Positions 35,245-43,069 of a stretch of 64,000 nt of DNA are shown one piece after another (within the stretch, counting starts at the first letter, position 1; every line of letters begins with the position of its first letter). This DNA is from Burkholderiales bacterium C2 (GTDB lineage: Bacteria > Pseudomonadota > Gammaproteobacteria > Burkholderiales > Burkholderiaceae_C), in NCBI GenBank assembly GCA_005503085.1, contig SCOI01000013.1, positions 124,001-188,000 of the forward strand, in the 5' to 3' direction. A model generated the notes under the pieces. It was not told where the DNA came from and ran no database searches. It saw only the letters and a list, made by a program, of their open reading frames with translations. The translations under genes were made by a program, and so were the position numbers.

Positions 35245-35245
35245 G

Positions 35246-35803
35246 TCATTTCAAGGCCAGCGACAAAAACATCCGCGCCTTCTGCCAGTCGCGCTGCACG
35301 GTGCGTTCGGTCACGCCCAGCGCGTCGGCGATCTCGGCTTCGAGCAGGCCACCGAAGTAGCGCATCTCGACCACCTGGGCCAGGCGCGCATCGACGGCGG
35401 CCAGGTCGGCCAGCGCCTCGTGCACACGCAGGATCTCCTCGTCGCGCTGCGGCGGCAGCTCGGCGACGGCGGTGTTGAAGGTGACCTGCTGCAGCTCGCC
35501 GCCGTGGCGCTGGGCCTGGCGGCTGCGGATCTGGTCGATCACGACGCTGCGCATCGTGCGCGCCGCATAGGCCATGAAGTGCTGGCGGTCGGCAAAGTCG
35601 AGCTGGCCGGCCTGCTGCAGACGCAGCCAGGACTCGTGCACCAGGCCGGTGGCGTCCAGCGCGGTGGGCTGGCCGGCGCCGGCCAGGCGCAGGCGCTGGC
35701 CGGCCAGGCGACGCAGGTCGGCGTAGAGCAGGGCGACCACCTGGTCGGCGGCCAGGCGGTCGCCCTGGCCGGCGGCGCGCAACAAGGTGGTGATTTCGCT
35801 CAT
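35246..35803 (-). CDS. ECF-type RNA polymerase sigma factor
   Basis: A 185-residue ECF sigma factor of the subgroup found next to Ser/Thr kinases. Region 2 covers about residues 15-100 (DATGLVHESWLRLQQAG, HFMAYAARTMRSVVIDQIR); region 4 covers about 130-180 (LAQVVEMRYFGGLLEAEIADALGVTERTVQRDW). No anti-sigma gene is present; in this subgroup the neighbouring kinase is thought to control activity. ATG 35803. Its stop is 76 bases before the kinase start, with the REP-like element between. Confidence 0.92.
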   Translation of the reverse strand: MSEITTLLRAAGQGDRLAADQVVALLYADLRRLAGQRLRLAGAGQPTALDATGLVHESWLRLQQAGQLDFADRQHFMAYAARTMRSVVIDQIRSRQAQRHGGELQQVTFNTAVAELPPQRDEEILRVHEALADLAAVDARLAQVVEMRYFGGLLEAEIADALGVTERTVQRDWQKARMFLSLALK

Positions 35804-35996
35804 GCAGGGCCGGACTCTAGCAGCCGTCCATGGCTTAGGGATGGCGCTTTTTTCGGCGGCGTGTCGGGTTGGCGGCGCGGATCGCGTTCTACAGAAGAGA
35901 GGGCATGGCGGGCTGGGCTCCGGTCAGGGAGGTCGGGTCACGGCCGGTCATGTCCCTCTCACCGTGTTTCCCCACCTTTTACCGACCAGACTTCCC

Positions 35997-36551
35997 ATGA
36001 AGGACAACACCCTGAGCGGCAAGAACCCCGCATGCAGCCCGGCCGAGCGGCCGACACAGCGCGCGCAGCTGCAGCTGCTGGAGGACTTGCCAGCTTTCGC
36101 CGCGCTGCTGGACCGACAGCTGGGCCATTGCCGCCGCCATGGCGCGCGCGCCACCGTGCTGCTGATCACGGTGGATCCGCAGGCCGGCGTCGCCGAGGCG
36201 CCGTCGCCGGCCACGCTGAAAGCCCTGCTGCAGGCCATAGGCGCCCGGCTGCTGGGCCGGGTGCGCGGCAGCGATGTCGTGGCCCAGGTGGGCGAGCGGC
36301 GCTTCGGCCTGGTGTTGATGGACGCCGGCCGGGCCGAGGCCGATGTGGTGCGGGCGCGCCTGCACAAGGCCTTGTGCGGGCCGTATGGCGTGGAGGAGCA
36401 GCGGCTTTATGTGGCGCTGCGCATGGGCGCGGCGGTCTACCGCGAGGCCGGCATGACCGGCGCCGAGCTGGCCCAGGCGGCCGAGGGCGCGCAGCGCAGC
36501 GCCGATGTGCTGGGGGGCTTGCGGGCGCCGCTGGCGGTCGTCAAGACCTGA
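35997..36551 (+). CDS. Degenerate GGDEF-domain protein
   Basis: A 184-residue cytosolic protein with the fold of a GGDEF domain: HGARATVLLITVDPQ, LLQAIGARLLGRVRGSDVVAQV, then VGERRFGLVLMD at the active-site position, where GGDEF has become GERRF. With that change it should not make c-di-GMP; it may bind GTP or act as a partner. The start ATG 35997 (MKDNTLSGKN) is the best choice although its ribosome site is weak. The divergent sigma factor gene begins at 35803. Confidence 0.75.
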   Translation: MKDNTLSGKNPACSPAERPTQRAQLQLLEDLPAFAALLDRQLGHCRRHGARATVLLITVDPQAGVAEAPSPATLKALLQAIGARLLGRVRGSDVVAQVGERRFGLVLMDAGRAEADVVRARLHKALCGPYGVEEQRLYVALRMGAAVYREAGMTGAELAQAAEGAQRSADVLGGLRAPLAVVKT

Positions 36552-36565
36552 GCCGGCGGCGCCGC

Positions 36566-36709
36566 TCAGCCGCCGATGCCGGCATCGGCCATCAGCAGCA
36601 TGCCGGCCAGCAGCAGACCCAGCAGGGCCAGCAGCGTGCAGGCCCACAGCCCGGCCAGCAGATGAGCTTGCAGACGCGGCAGCGGCGGGAACCAGGGTGG
36701 CTTGTGCAT
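36566..36709 (-). CDS. 47-residue single-helix membrane peptide
   Basis: This small gene reads ATG 36709 to TGA 36566-36568 and encodes 47 residues: a basic, proline-rich start (MHKPPWFPPLPRLQ), one leucine-rich membrane helix, and a short GIGG end. GGGAGA is at good spacing before the ATG, which supports translation. I do not recognise the family; the look is of small respiratory-complex or transporter-associated peptides. It is convergent with the degenerate GGDEF gene and divergent from the EamA gene. Confidence 0.55.
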   Translation of the reverse strand: MHKPPWFPPLPRLQAHLLAGLWACTLLALLGLLLAGMLLMADAGIGG

Positions 36710-36824
36710 GGGGATCTCCCGGTGCAGACCGGCTGTTATTGAGCACCCGACCGACCGGCGGGGTCAAGCCCGGCGCAGCAAGCCGGTACAAGACCGCCCA
36801 CCGGGCCTGCGTCATAGTGGCGCC

Positions 36825-37787
36825 ATGTTTGCTGGAACCCTGTTTGCCCTTGCCGCCGGCCTGATGTGGGGCCTGGTCTTTGTCGCGCCGCTGATGCTGC
36901 CGGACTATCCGGCGGCGCTGCTGACCGTGGGCCGCTACCTGGCCTTCGGGCTGATCGCGCTGCCGTTGGCGGCGATCGACTGGCGCGATCTGCGCGCGCT
37001 GACGCGCAGCGACTGGCTGGAAGCGGCCAAGCTCAGCGCGATCGGCAACTTTCTCTACTACCTGTGCCTGTCGGCGGCGATCCAGCGTGCCGGCGGGCCG
37101 CTGCCCACCGTCATCATCGGCACGCTGCCGGTGGTGATCGCGATCTGCTCGAATCTGCGCGATCACCGGCGCGACGGCCATCTGCCCTGGGCCCGGCTGG
37201 CGCCCTCGCTGCTCCTGATTGCCAGCGGCATCGCGCTGGTCAACCAGGTGGAGCTGGCCCAGTTGTCGGCGCAGGGCTCGGCCGAGCAGCTGCGCCGCTA
37301 TGCCGAGGGCGGGCTGCTGGCGGTGGCGGCGGTGGCCTGCTGGACCTGGTATCCGATCCGCAATGCCGACTGGCTGCGCGCCCACAAGGACCGCAGCCCG
37401 CGTGCCTGGGCCACGGCGCAGGGGCTGGTGACCCTGCCGATGGCGCTGGCCGGGCTGGCGCTCTTGCCGCTGCTGCAGGCCAGCGGCCTGCTGGCCGCCG
37501 AATTCGCGCTGCCGCTGGGACCGCGGCCCTGGGCTTTTGTCGGCCTGATGCTGGCGGTGGGGCTGTGCGCCTCCTGGCTGGGCACGCTGTGCTGGAACGA
37601 GGCCAGCCAGCGCCTGCCGACCTCGCTGGTGGGGCAGCTGATCGTGTTCGAGACTCTGGCGGCGCTGGCCTATGCCTTCATGCTGCGCGGTGAGCCGCCG
37701 CAAGCCCTGACCCTGGCGGGCATCGTGCTGCTGGTGGCCGGCGTGATCTGGGCGCTGCGGGTCCGGCCGGTCGTGACTTCTTCCTGA
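36825..37787 (+). CDS. EamA/DMT family transporter
   Basis: A 320-residue ten-helix inner-membrane transporter with two EamA repeats (FALAAGLMWGLVFVAPLML first; GGLLAVAAVACWTWYPIRNADWL second). It differs from the paralogue at 3442, with a longer central loop (EQLRRYAEGG), so it is a separate subfamily. Substrate unknown; metabolite export is typical. ATG 36825 is the sensible start, as it places the first helix at the N-terminus. Confidence 0.88.
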   Translation: MFAGTLFALAAGLMWGLVFVAPLMLPDYPAALLTVGRYLAFGLIALPLAAIDWRDLRALTRSDWLEAAKLSAIGNFLYYLCLSAAIQRAGGPLPTVIIGTLPVVIAICSNLRDHRRDGHLPWARLAPSLLLIASGIALVNQVELAQLSAQGSAEQLRRYAEGGLLAVAAVACWTWYPIRNADWLRAHKDRSPRAWATAQGLVTLPMALAGLALLPLLQASGLLAAEFALPLGPRPWAFVGLMLAVGLCASWLGTLCWNEASQRLPTSLVGQLIVFETLAALAYAFMLRGEPPQALTLAGIVLLVAGVIWALRVRPVVTSS

Positions 37788-37905
37788 TTCGGCCACCCTC
37801 TCAAGAGGGAAGTGCGGCGCCCGGGCCACAGCGGGCCCGCTGGCTGCGGGTATAACCGCGAGCCAGAACAGCCGGTGCGCGACAGCACCGGGCGAGGGAG
37901 CGGGA

Positions 37906-39510
37906 ATGAGCGTAAGAAGACAGATCAGGGCGGCCGGCTGGGCGCTGGCGGCGGCCCTGGGCCTGCAGGCCTGCGGCGGCGGGGGGGGATCGGCCGGCGA
38001 GCCCTTGCTGGGAGGCAGTGGCGGAGGCAATAACAACGGCGGCGGTGGCGTGGTGGTGACGCCGCCCACCGGCCCGCTGCCCGCCAGCGAGACCCTGGCC
38101 CAGCAGTGCGCGGCCGGCAACGAGCTGGCGCCCTCGGGCCGGCGCAACAGCAGCCCGGAGGTCGAGAAGCGCTGGATACGTTCCTATATGGACGAGGACT
38201 ATCTGTGGCGCGAGCAGGTGCCGGCGCGCGACCCGGCCGCGCCGCGCTACAGCGGCAGCGAGGTGCAGCGGGCGCTGGCCGCCTATTTCTACGATCTGCT
38301 GACACCGCAGCTAACCAGCAGCGGCGCCGAGCGCGACCGCTTCAGCTTCATGGTGGCCGAGAGCGAATGGCAGCGCGTGATGCAGGCCGGCGTGTCGCTG
38401 GGCTATGGGCTGGAGTGGACCCAGGCGGCCAGCACGCCGCCGCGCGGCCTGCGCATCGCCTATATCGAGCCCGATGGCCCGGCCGCCCGGGCCGGTCTGC
38501 GGCGCGGCGACCGGCTGCTGTCGGTGGACGGCATCAGCAGCGACACCAATGACGAAGCCCAGTGGCGCCAGCTGCAGGCCGCGCTCTACCCGAGCGAGCG
38601 CGGGCGCAGCCACCAGTTCCGCTTCGAGCCGCGCGGCGGCGGCGGCGGCGAGCGCCAGCTGACCTTGGGCGGCATGGAGATCAGCCGCACGCCGGTGCCC
38701 CAGGCCCAGGTGCTGACGGCGGCCGACGGCGCGCGGGTCGGCTATCTGGTCTTCCATGACCACAATCTGCCGGCCGAGGCCCAGCTGAGCACGGCGCTGC
38801 GTCGCTTTGGCGAGCAGGGCGTCAGCGAGCTGGTACTGGACCTGCGCTACAACGGCGGCGGCTATCTCTTCATCGCCTCGCAGCTGGCCTATATGATCGC
38901 CGGCCCCGGGCCGACCAGCGGCCGGGTGTTCGAGCGCCTGCGCCACAACAGCCGGCGCCAGGCCGAGAACGAGGACATGGGTTTCCGCGGCCAGTCCTGC
39001 CAGCCGCAGAACGGCCAGTGCAGCCAGCAGCAGGCCCTGCCCAGCCTGAATCTGCGGCGGGTCTACGTGCTGAGCCAGTCCGGTACCTGCTCGGCCAGCG
39101 AGTCGCTGATCAACGGCCTGCGCGGCATCGATGTCGAGGTGGTGCTGATCGGCGGGCGCAGCTGCGGCAAGCCCTATGGCTTCAGCGGCCGCGAGAACTG
39201 CGGCAACCGCTATATGGCCATCGAGTTCGAGGGCGTCAATGCCAAGGGTTTTGGCGACTATGCCGACGGCTTCGTCCCCGGCGGCAGCGGCGTCGGCGCC
39301 AGCGTCAAGGGCTGCGAGGTGGCCGACGATCTGGGCCGCGAGCTGGGCGACCCGCAGGAGGGCCAGCTCGCCGCCGCGCTGCAGCACCGGCTCAGCGGTC
39401 AGTGCCCGGCACCGCAGGCCAAGATCCAGTCCCATCGGGGGGGCGAAGGCGGCTTGGCGGCGCAGCTGCACAAGCCCTGGCTGCGCAACAACCGGCTGCT
39501 GGGCCAGTAG
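37906..39510 (+). CDS. S41 family peptidase lipoprotein with PDZ domain
   Basis: A 534-residue lipoprotein: lipobox LGLQAC followed by a glycine/asparagine-rich linker, then a helical N-terminal domain (to about 150), a PDZ domain (about 165-240, PDGPAARAGLRRGDRLLSVDG) and a C-terminal tail-specific protease domain. The catalytic serine lies in SQSGTCSASES near residue 395; YNGGGYLFIASQLAYM is the conserved strand-helix before it. It should cut exported proteins at the periplasmic membrane face. A run of eight G's (37981-37988) lies in the linker. ATG 37906 follows GAGGGAGCGGGA. Confidence 0.9.
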   Translation: MSVRRQIRAAGWALAAALGLQACGGGGGSAGEPLLGGSGGGNNNGGGGVVVTPPTGPLPASETLAQQCAAGNELAPSGRRNSSPEVEKRWIRSYMDEDYLWREQVPARDPAAPRYSGSEVQRALAAYFYDLLTPQLTSSGAERDRFSFMVAESEWQRVMQAGVSLGYGLEWTQAASTPPRGLRIAYIEPDGPAARAGLRRGDRLLSVDGISSDTNDEAQWRQLQAALYPSERGRSHQFRFEPRGGGGGERQLTLGGMEISRTPVPQAQVLTAADGARVGYLVFHDHNLPAEAQLSTALRRFGEQGVSELVLDLRYNGGGYLFIASQLAYMIAGPGPTSGRVFERLRHNSRRQAENEDMGFRGQSCQPQNGQCSQQQALPSLNLRRVYVLSQSGTCSASESLINGLRGIDVEVVLIGGRSCGKPYGFSGRENCGNRYMAIEFEGVNAKGFGDYADGFVPGGSGVGASVKGCEVADDLGRELGDPQEGQLAAALQHRLSGQCPAPQAKIQSHRGGEGGLAAQLHKPWLRNNRLLGQ

Positions 39511-39519
39511 GTCTAGGTC

Positions 39520-40953
39520 TCAGGCGGCCAGTGGCGCGGCGTCCAGCAGCTGCTGGGCGAGTGCGCCGATGCGGCGCAGCGCGCGCGGATGCTGGGGCCC
39601 CCAGTGGCCGCCGACGCCCAGCCGGATGCAGTGGCGAAAGCGCGGGCTGGCGCTGAACATCAGGCCCGGCGCGATGCAGATGTTCTCGGCCAGGCAGGCC
39701 TCGTACAGCGCCACCGAGTCCAGCTGCGCGGGCAGCTCGACCCACAGGATGTAGCCGCCGGCCGGGTCGGTGACCCGCGTGCCCTTGGGGAAGCTGGCCG
39801 AGATCAGGCCGCGGGCCGCGTCGACCCGTGTCGCCACGGTGGCGCGCAGCTGGCGCAACGCGGCGCCGTTGCCGGCCTGGTTCAGCAGATCGGCCAGCGC
39901 CAGCTCCAGCACGGCGGTCTGCCCGCCCGACTGCACCGCCTTGGTCTGCCGCAAGACCTGACCCCAGCGGCCGGCCTCGACCCAGCCCAGGCGCAGGCCT
40001 GGGGCCACCGTCTTCGAGAAGGAGCCGCAAATCATCACATGGCCGCTGCTGTCGAAGGCCTTGACGGCGCGGCGCCGGTCTTCCTGCTCGGACAGCTCGT
40101 TGTAGAGCACGTCCTCGATCAGGGCCACATCGTGCTGCGCCACCAGCTGGGCCAGGCGGCGGCGTTCCGGCACCGGCATGCTGGCGCCCAGCGGGTTGGA
40201 CAGAGTGGGCACGACCAGCACCGCCTTGACCGGCTGGGTCTCCAGCGCCAGCTGCAGCGCATCCAGCGAGATGCCGTGGCGCGGGTGGGTCGGGATCTCC
40301 AGCGCGCGCAGATGCAGGCTTTGCAGAATCTCTAGAAAACCGTAGTAGCAGGGCGACTCCAGTGCCACCACATCGCCGGGCCGGGTGACGCTCTTCAGGC
40401 ACAGGCTGATCGCTTCCATGCAGCTGTTGGTCATCACGATATCGTCGGCATGCAGCTCGCAGCCCAGGCCCAGCGCATGGCGGGCGACCGCGCGGCGTGC
40501 GGCCTCCATGCCGGGGCCCGAGGGGTAGCGGCACAGCAGATCGCGATGGCGCAGCACCGCGCGGGCCAGCGCCCGGCGCACCCGTTCCTGGTCGAACAGC
40601 TCGGGGCCGGGGCAGGCGGCGCCGAAGGAGATGATGTCGTCCCGGGTCGAGAGCTGCAGCACCTGCTGGCCCAGCTGGTCGAGCCGGACGGCGCGCGAGC
40701 GGCTTTCGGGCCGCGAGGCCTCCGGCTCGGGCAGGCGCGGCGGCCGGCTGGAGACGAAGTAGCCCGAGCGTGGCCGCGCCTCGATCAGCCGCGCGTCCTC
40801 CAGCCAGCGGTAGGCCTGGACGGCGGTCGACTGCGACACGGCCTGGCTGGCCGCCAGCTCGCGCACCGAGGGCAGGCGCTCACCGCGCTTGAGAGTGTCG
40901 GCGCGGATCGAGCGGGCCAGGCGTTCGGCGATTTGCAGGTACAGCGGGTCCAT
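39520..40953 (-). CDS. MocR/PdxR-type GntR-aminotransferase regulator
   Basis: A 477-residue MocR regulator: N-terminal GntR winged helix (LKRGERLPSVRELAASQAVSQSTAVQAYRW-type, residues 15-65), a linker, and a fold-type I aminotransferase domain. Lys314 in ICGSFSKTVAPG is the PLP Schiff-base lysine, and YPSGPGMEAAR and SNPLG are the usual substrate-site boxes. Such proteins sense PLP or an amino compound and usually control the divergent gene, here DUF2917 at 41105. ATG 40953. Confidence 0.93.
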   Translation of the reverse strand: MDPLYLQIAERLARSIRADTLKRGERLPSVRELAASQAVSQSTAVQAYRWLEDARLIEARPRSGYFVSSRPPRLPEPEASRPESRSRAVRLDQLGQQVLQLSTRDDIISFGAACPGPELFDQERVRRALARAVLRHRDLLCRYPSGPGMEAARRAVARHALGLGCELHADDIVMTNSCMEAISLCLKSVTRPGDVVALESPCYYGFLEILQSLHLRALEIPTHPRHGISLDALQLALETQPVKAVLVVPTLSNPLGASMPVPERRRLAQLVAQHDVALIEDVLYNELSEQEDRRRAVKAFDSSGHVMICGSFSKTVAPGLRLGWVEAGRWGQVLRQTKAVQSGGQTAVLELALADLLNQAGNGAALRQLRATVATRVDAARGLISASFPKGTRVTDPAGGYILWVELPAQLDSVALYEACLAENICIAPGLMFSASPRFRHCIRLGVGGHWGPQHPRALRRIGALAQQLLDAAPLAA

Positions 40954-41011
40954 CGCCCGATTCTGTATGGTGGTCGGCGGGTCGGGCCAGTACAGATCGG
41001 GGGCAAGCCGG

Positions 41012-41038
41012 CCAACACAGTGACGGTCGCTGTGCTGG
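41012..41038. promoter_or_regulatory. Inverted repeat, possible MocR operator
   Basis: CCAACACAG (41012-41020) and CTGTGCTGG (41030-41038) form a nine-base inverted repeat with one mismatch and nine bases between, in the gap between the divergent MocR regulator and DUF2917 genes. Spaced repeats of this kind are usual targets of MocR proteins. A further GTGTTGG lies at about 41049-41055. Confidence 0.45.
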
Positions 41039-41104
41039 CTGTGCGCCCGTGTTGGGCTCCGGCTGTCGCTGGCGGGGCCGAGCCGGTCTTCCTAAGCTGG
41101 GGCC

Positions 41105-41446
41105 ATGGACACGATCAGCACCCCACAGCGCATGAACTACCAGCAGGCGCCGCGCTGCCTGCAGCTGGGCGAGCAGCAGCAGCTGCTGCTGACCGTGCAG
41201 GCCGGCCGGCTCTGGCTGACCCGGGAGGGCGAGGCCGAGGACCGGGTGCTGGTCGTCGGCGAGGCGCTGCGCCTGTTCGGGCCGGCCCGCCTGCACCTGG
41301 GCGCCTTCGACGCCGCAGGGGTGGACTTTGTTCAGAGCTTGGGGATGCGGATGCGGCTGATCATCAGCGAACCCGACAGTGCAAACAACAGCACCAGCGG
41401 GTGGAAGAAGAAGCCGGCGATCTCCAGCTTGCCGAACCACAGCTGA
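41105..41446 (+). CDS. DUF2917 protein
   Basis: A 113-residue DUF2917 protein: the core strand pattern LTVQAGRLWLTREGEAEDRVLVVGEALRLFG is typical of this cupin-like betaproteobacterial family. Function unknown; it commonly stands divergent to a MocR regulator, as here. The final 40 residues run 115 bases into the antisense 3' end of pssA and look unrelated to the family, so the native stop was probably lost and translation now runs on. ATG 41105. Confidence 0.75.
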   Translation: MDTISTPQRMNYQQAPRCLQLGEQQQLLLTVQAGRLWLTREGEAEDRVLVVGEALRLFGPARLHLGAFDAAGVDFVQSLGMRMRLIISEPDSANNSTSGWKKKPAISSLPNHS

Positions 41447-41949
41447 TCGCCCAGCGCACCCTGGGCGGCCGCCACCCACAGCACGATCACCAGGGTCAGC
41501 GAGGTCGGGATCGGCGTGCCCTCGAAGTACTTGACCTTGTCCGAGCCGGCGCTGAGTTCCTCGGCCGTGACGTTGTAGCGGGCCAGCCGGGAGACGCCGC
41601 AGGCGACGAAGAAGACCAGGATGATGCGGTCGTACAGGCCCTGCATGCCGCAGCCGTAGGCGATGGCGGCGGGCGCGACGCCGAAGGAGATGATGTCGGC
41701 CAGCGAGTCGAGCTCGCGGCCCAGGCTGGAGCTCTGCTGGCGCCAGCGTGCGATGCGGCCGTCCAGCACATCGAACACCAGGGCCGCGGGGATCAGCGCG
41801 CAGGCGTAATAGATGTGCAGCACCTCGCGGGTCTGTAGATAGGTCATCACCGCGAACAGCGCGCCCATGCCGCAGAAGGCATTGGCCAGCGTGAACCAGT
41901 CGGCGAGATGGAACTCGCGGATCATCGAAAAAGGCTTGGGGCGATTCAT
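41332..41949 (-). CDS. pssA: CDP-diacylglycerol-serine O-phosphatidyltransferase
   Basis: Makes phosphatidylserine from CDP-diacylglycerol and serine, the first step to phosphatidylethanolamine, in the inner membrane. The CDP-alcohol phosphotransferase motif is complete: Asp60, Asp63-Gly64, Ala67-Arg68, Gly77, Asp81 and Asp85. Six hydrophobic segments fit the 205-residue length. ATG 41949 is 15 bases past the nucleotidyltransferase stop, so pssA is the last gene of that cluster instead of sitting with psd or ilvC as in many Burkholderiales. Confidence 0.9.
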   Translation of the reverse strand: MNRPKPFSMIREFHLADWFTLANAFCGMGALFAVMTYLQTREVLHIYYACALIPAALVFDVLDGRIARWRQQSSSLGRELDSLADIISFGVAPAAIAYGCGMQGLYDRIILVFFVACGVSRLARYNVTAEELSAGSDKVKYFEGTPIPTSLTLVIVLWVAAAQGALGDQLWFGKLEIAGFFFHPLVLLFALSGSLMISRIRIPKL

Positions 41950-41964
41950 GCCGCAAGCATAAGC

Positions 41965-43065
41965 TCAGCGCGGCTGCTCGCCCTCGACCGCCGGTTCGCG
42001 GCTCGGCCACAGGGCCTTGTGCGCCAGATGGTAGGCCAGCAGATGGGGCGGCATGCGCAGCCAGTGGGAGCGCAGGTACAGCGCCTGGCGCGCTAGCCGG
42101 GCTGCGGCCGAATCGCAGCTGGCATGCAGCGGCAGCAGGGCCCGGGCGTAGCAGGCGTCCATCAGCGGCAGCAGGGCTTGCGGAGGCGCCCCGGCGCGGC
42201 TGGCGTCCAGCACCTCGGCCGGCACCGGCGTGTCGAGCAGGCGGTGGGCGTAGCGCAGGGCATAGAACAAGGGCCGCTGCAGGCCCAGCGTGGCGGCACG
42301 GGCCAGCAAGCGCTCCCAGAAGCCGGTGCGCTGACCGAATTCCAGCATCAGGCCGCGCAGATCGAACAGGTCGCGGGCACCGTGTTCGAACTCGCCCTCA
42401 TGGAAGAGGTGGGTGGCGCTGTGCAGCAGCATGTCCGCCGGCGCCAAGGTGAACAGGCCGGGGTAGGCCGGCAGGGCCTGCAACTGGTCGAACAGCGCTG
42501 CCGTGTTCACTTTCAGGCGGGCGGTCTCGGGCAGGATGGCGTGGTGAAGATCCAGGCTGCTGCCGCGCCGCTCGTGGTACAGCGGCGGAATCTCATGCAT
42601 CCAGCGCCGGTAGTAGCGCTGGTCATAGTCCGAGACCTCCTGGGCCCGCCAGCCGGCCCGCAGGCAGGCCGCCTCGGCCTGATCGAGAAAGGCCTTGGGC
42701 ACCAGGATGTCCACATCCGAGAACAGTCGGCCCTGTGCCATCGGCAGCTCGCCGAGCAGATAGGCCGCGCCCTTGAGCAGCACGACCGGCGCCTGCAACT
42801 CGGCCATGGCCTTGCCGATGCAGACCGCCTCCCAATGAATGGAGAGCTTCTGGCGGGCCGCAATCTGCTGGGCCGCACGCAGATGCGGCACGACCGCTGC
42901 GGGCACGGCGTCCAGCATGCCGGCCGGCTCGAGTTCGCAGGCCAGCTTGGCCAGCAGATTGGCGCGGCGGCTCTGACGGATCAGCAGGTCCCACTGCAGC
43001 GCGCTCAGGTCGCGCGCTTGTTGCGGCGCCAGCAGGATGTCGAAGACGAGGGGGCGGGTTCGCAT
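41965..43065 (-). CDS. Nucleotidyltransferase family protein of HPr-rel-A cassette
   Basis: A 366-residue protein of the uncharacterised nucleotidyltransferase-fold family that accompanies PqqD/HprK-related genes. The nucleotidyltransferase core is visible at about residues 90-160: VVLLKGAAYLLGELPM, the metal motif RLFSDVDILVPKA (two Asp), then LDLHHAILPETARL. The C-terminal two thirds are helical. It should transfer a nucleotide or bind one. ATG 43065 follows four bases after the stop of the HprK-like gene, so translation is coupled. Confidence 0.85.
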   Translation of the reverse strand: MRTRPLVFDILLAPQQARDLSALQWDLLIRQSRRANLLAKLACELEPAGMLDAVPAAVVPHLRAAQQIAARQKLSIHWEAVCIGKAMAELQAPVVLLKGAAYLLGELPMAQGRLFSDVDILVPKAFLDQAEAACLRAGWRAQEVSDYDQRYYRRWMHEIPPLYHERRGSSLDLHHAILPETARLKVNTAALFDQLQALPAYPGLFTLAPADMLLHSATHLFHEGEFEHGARDLFDLRGLMLEFGQRTGFWERLLARAATLGLQRPLFYALRYAHRLLDTPVPAEVLDASRAGAPPQALLPLMDACYARALLPLHASCDSAAARLARQALYLRSHWLRMPPHLLAYHLAHKALWPSREPAVEGEQPR

Positions 43066-43069
43066 CGGA

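Noticed and set aside
33496-35478. Long open frame antisense to the Ser/Thr kinase and sigma factor
   Set aside because: It is the antisense shadow of two well-supported genes and has no recognisable domain.
37796-37809. CCCTCT-CA-AGAGGG palindrome after the EamA gene
   Set aside because: Short loop and no T-run; too weak for a terminator and no partner for an operator.
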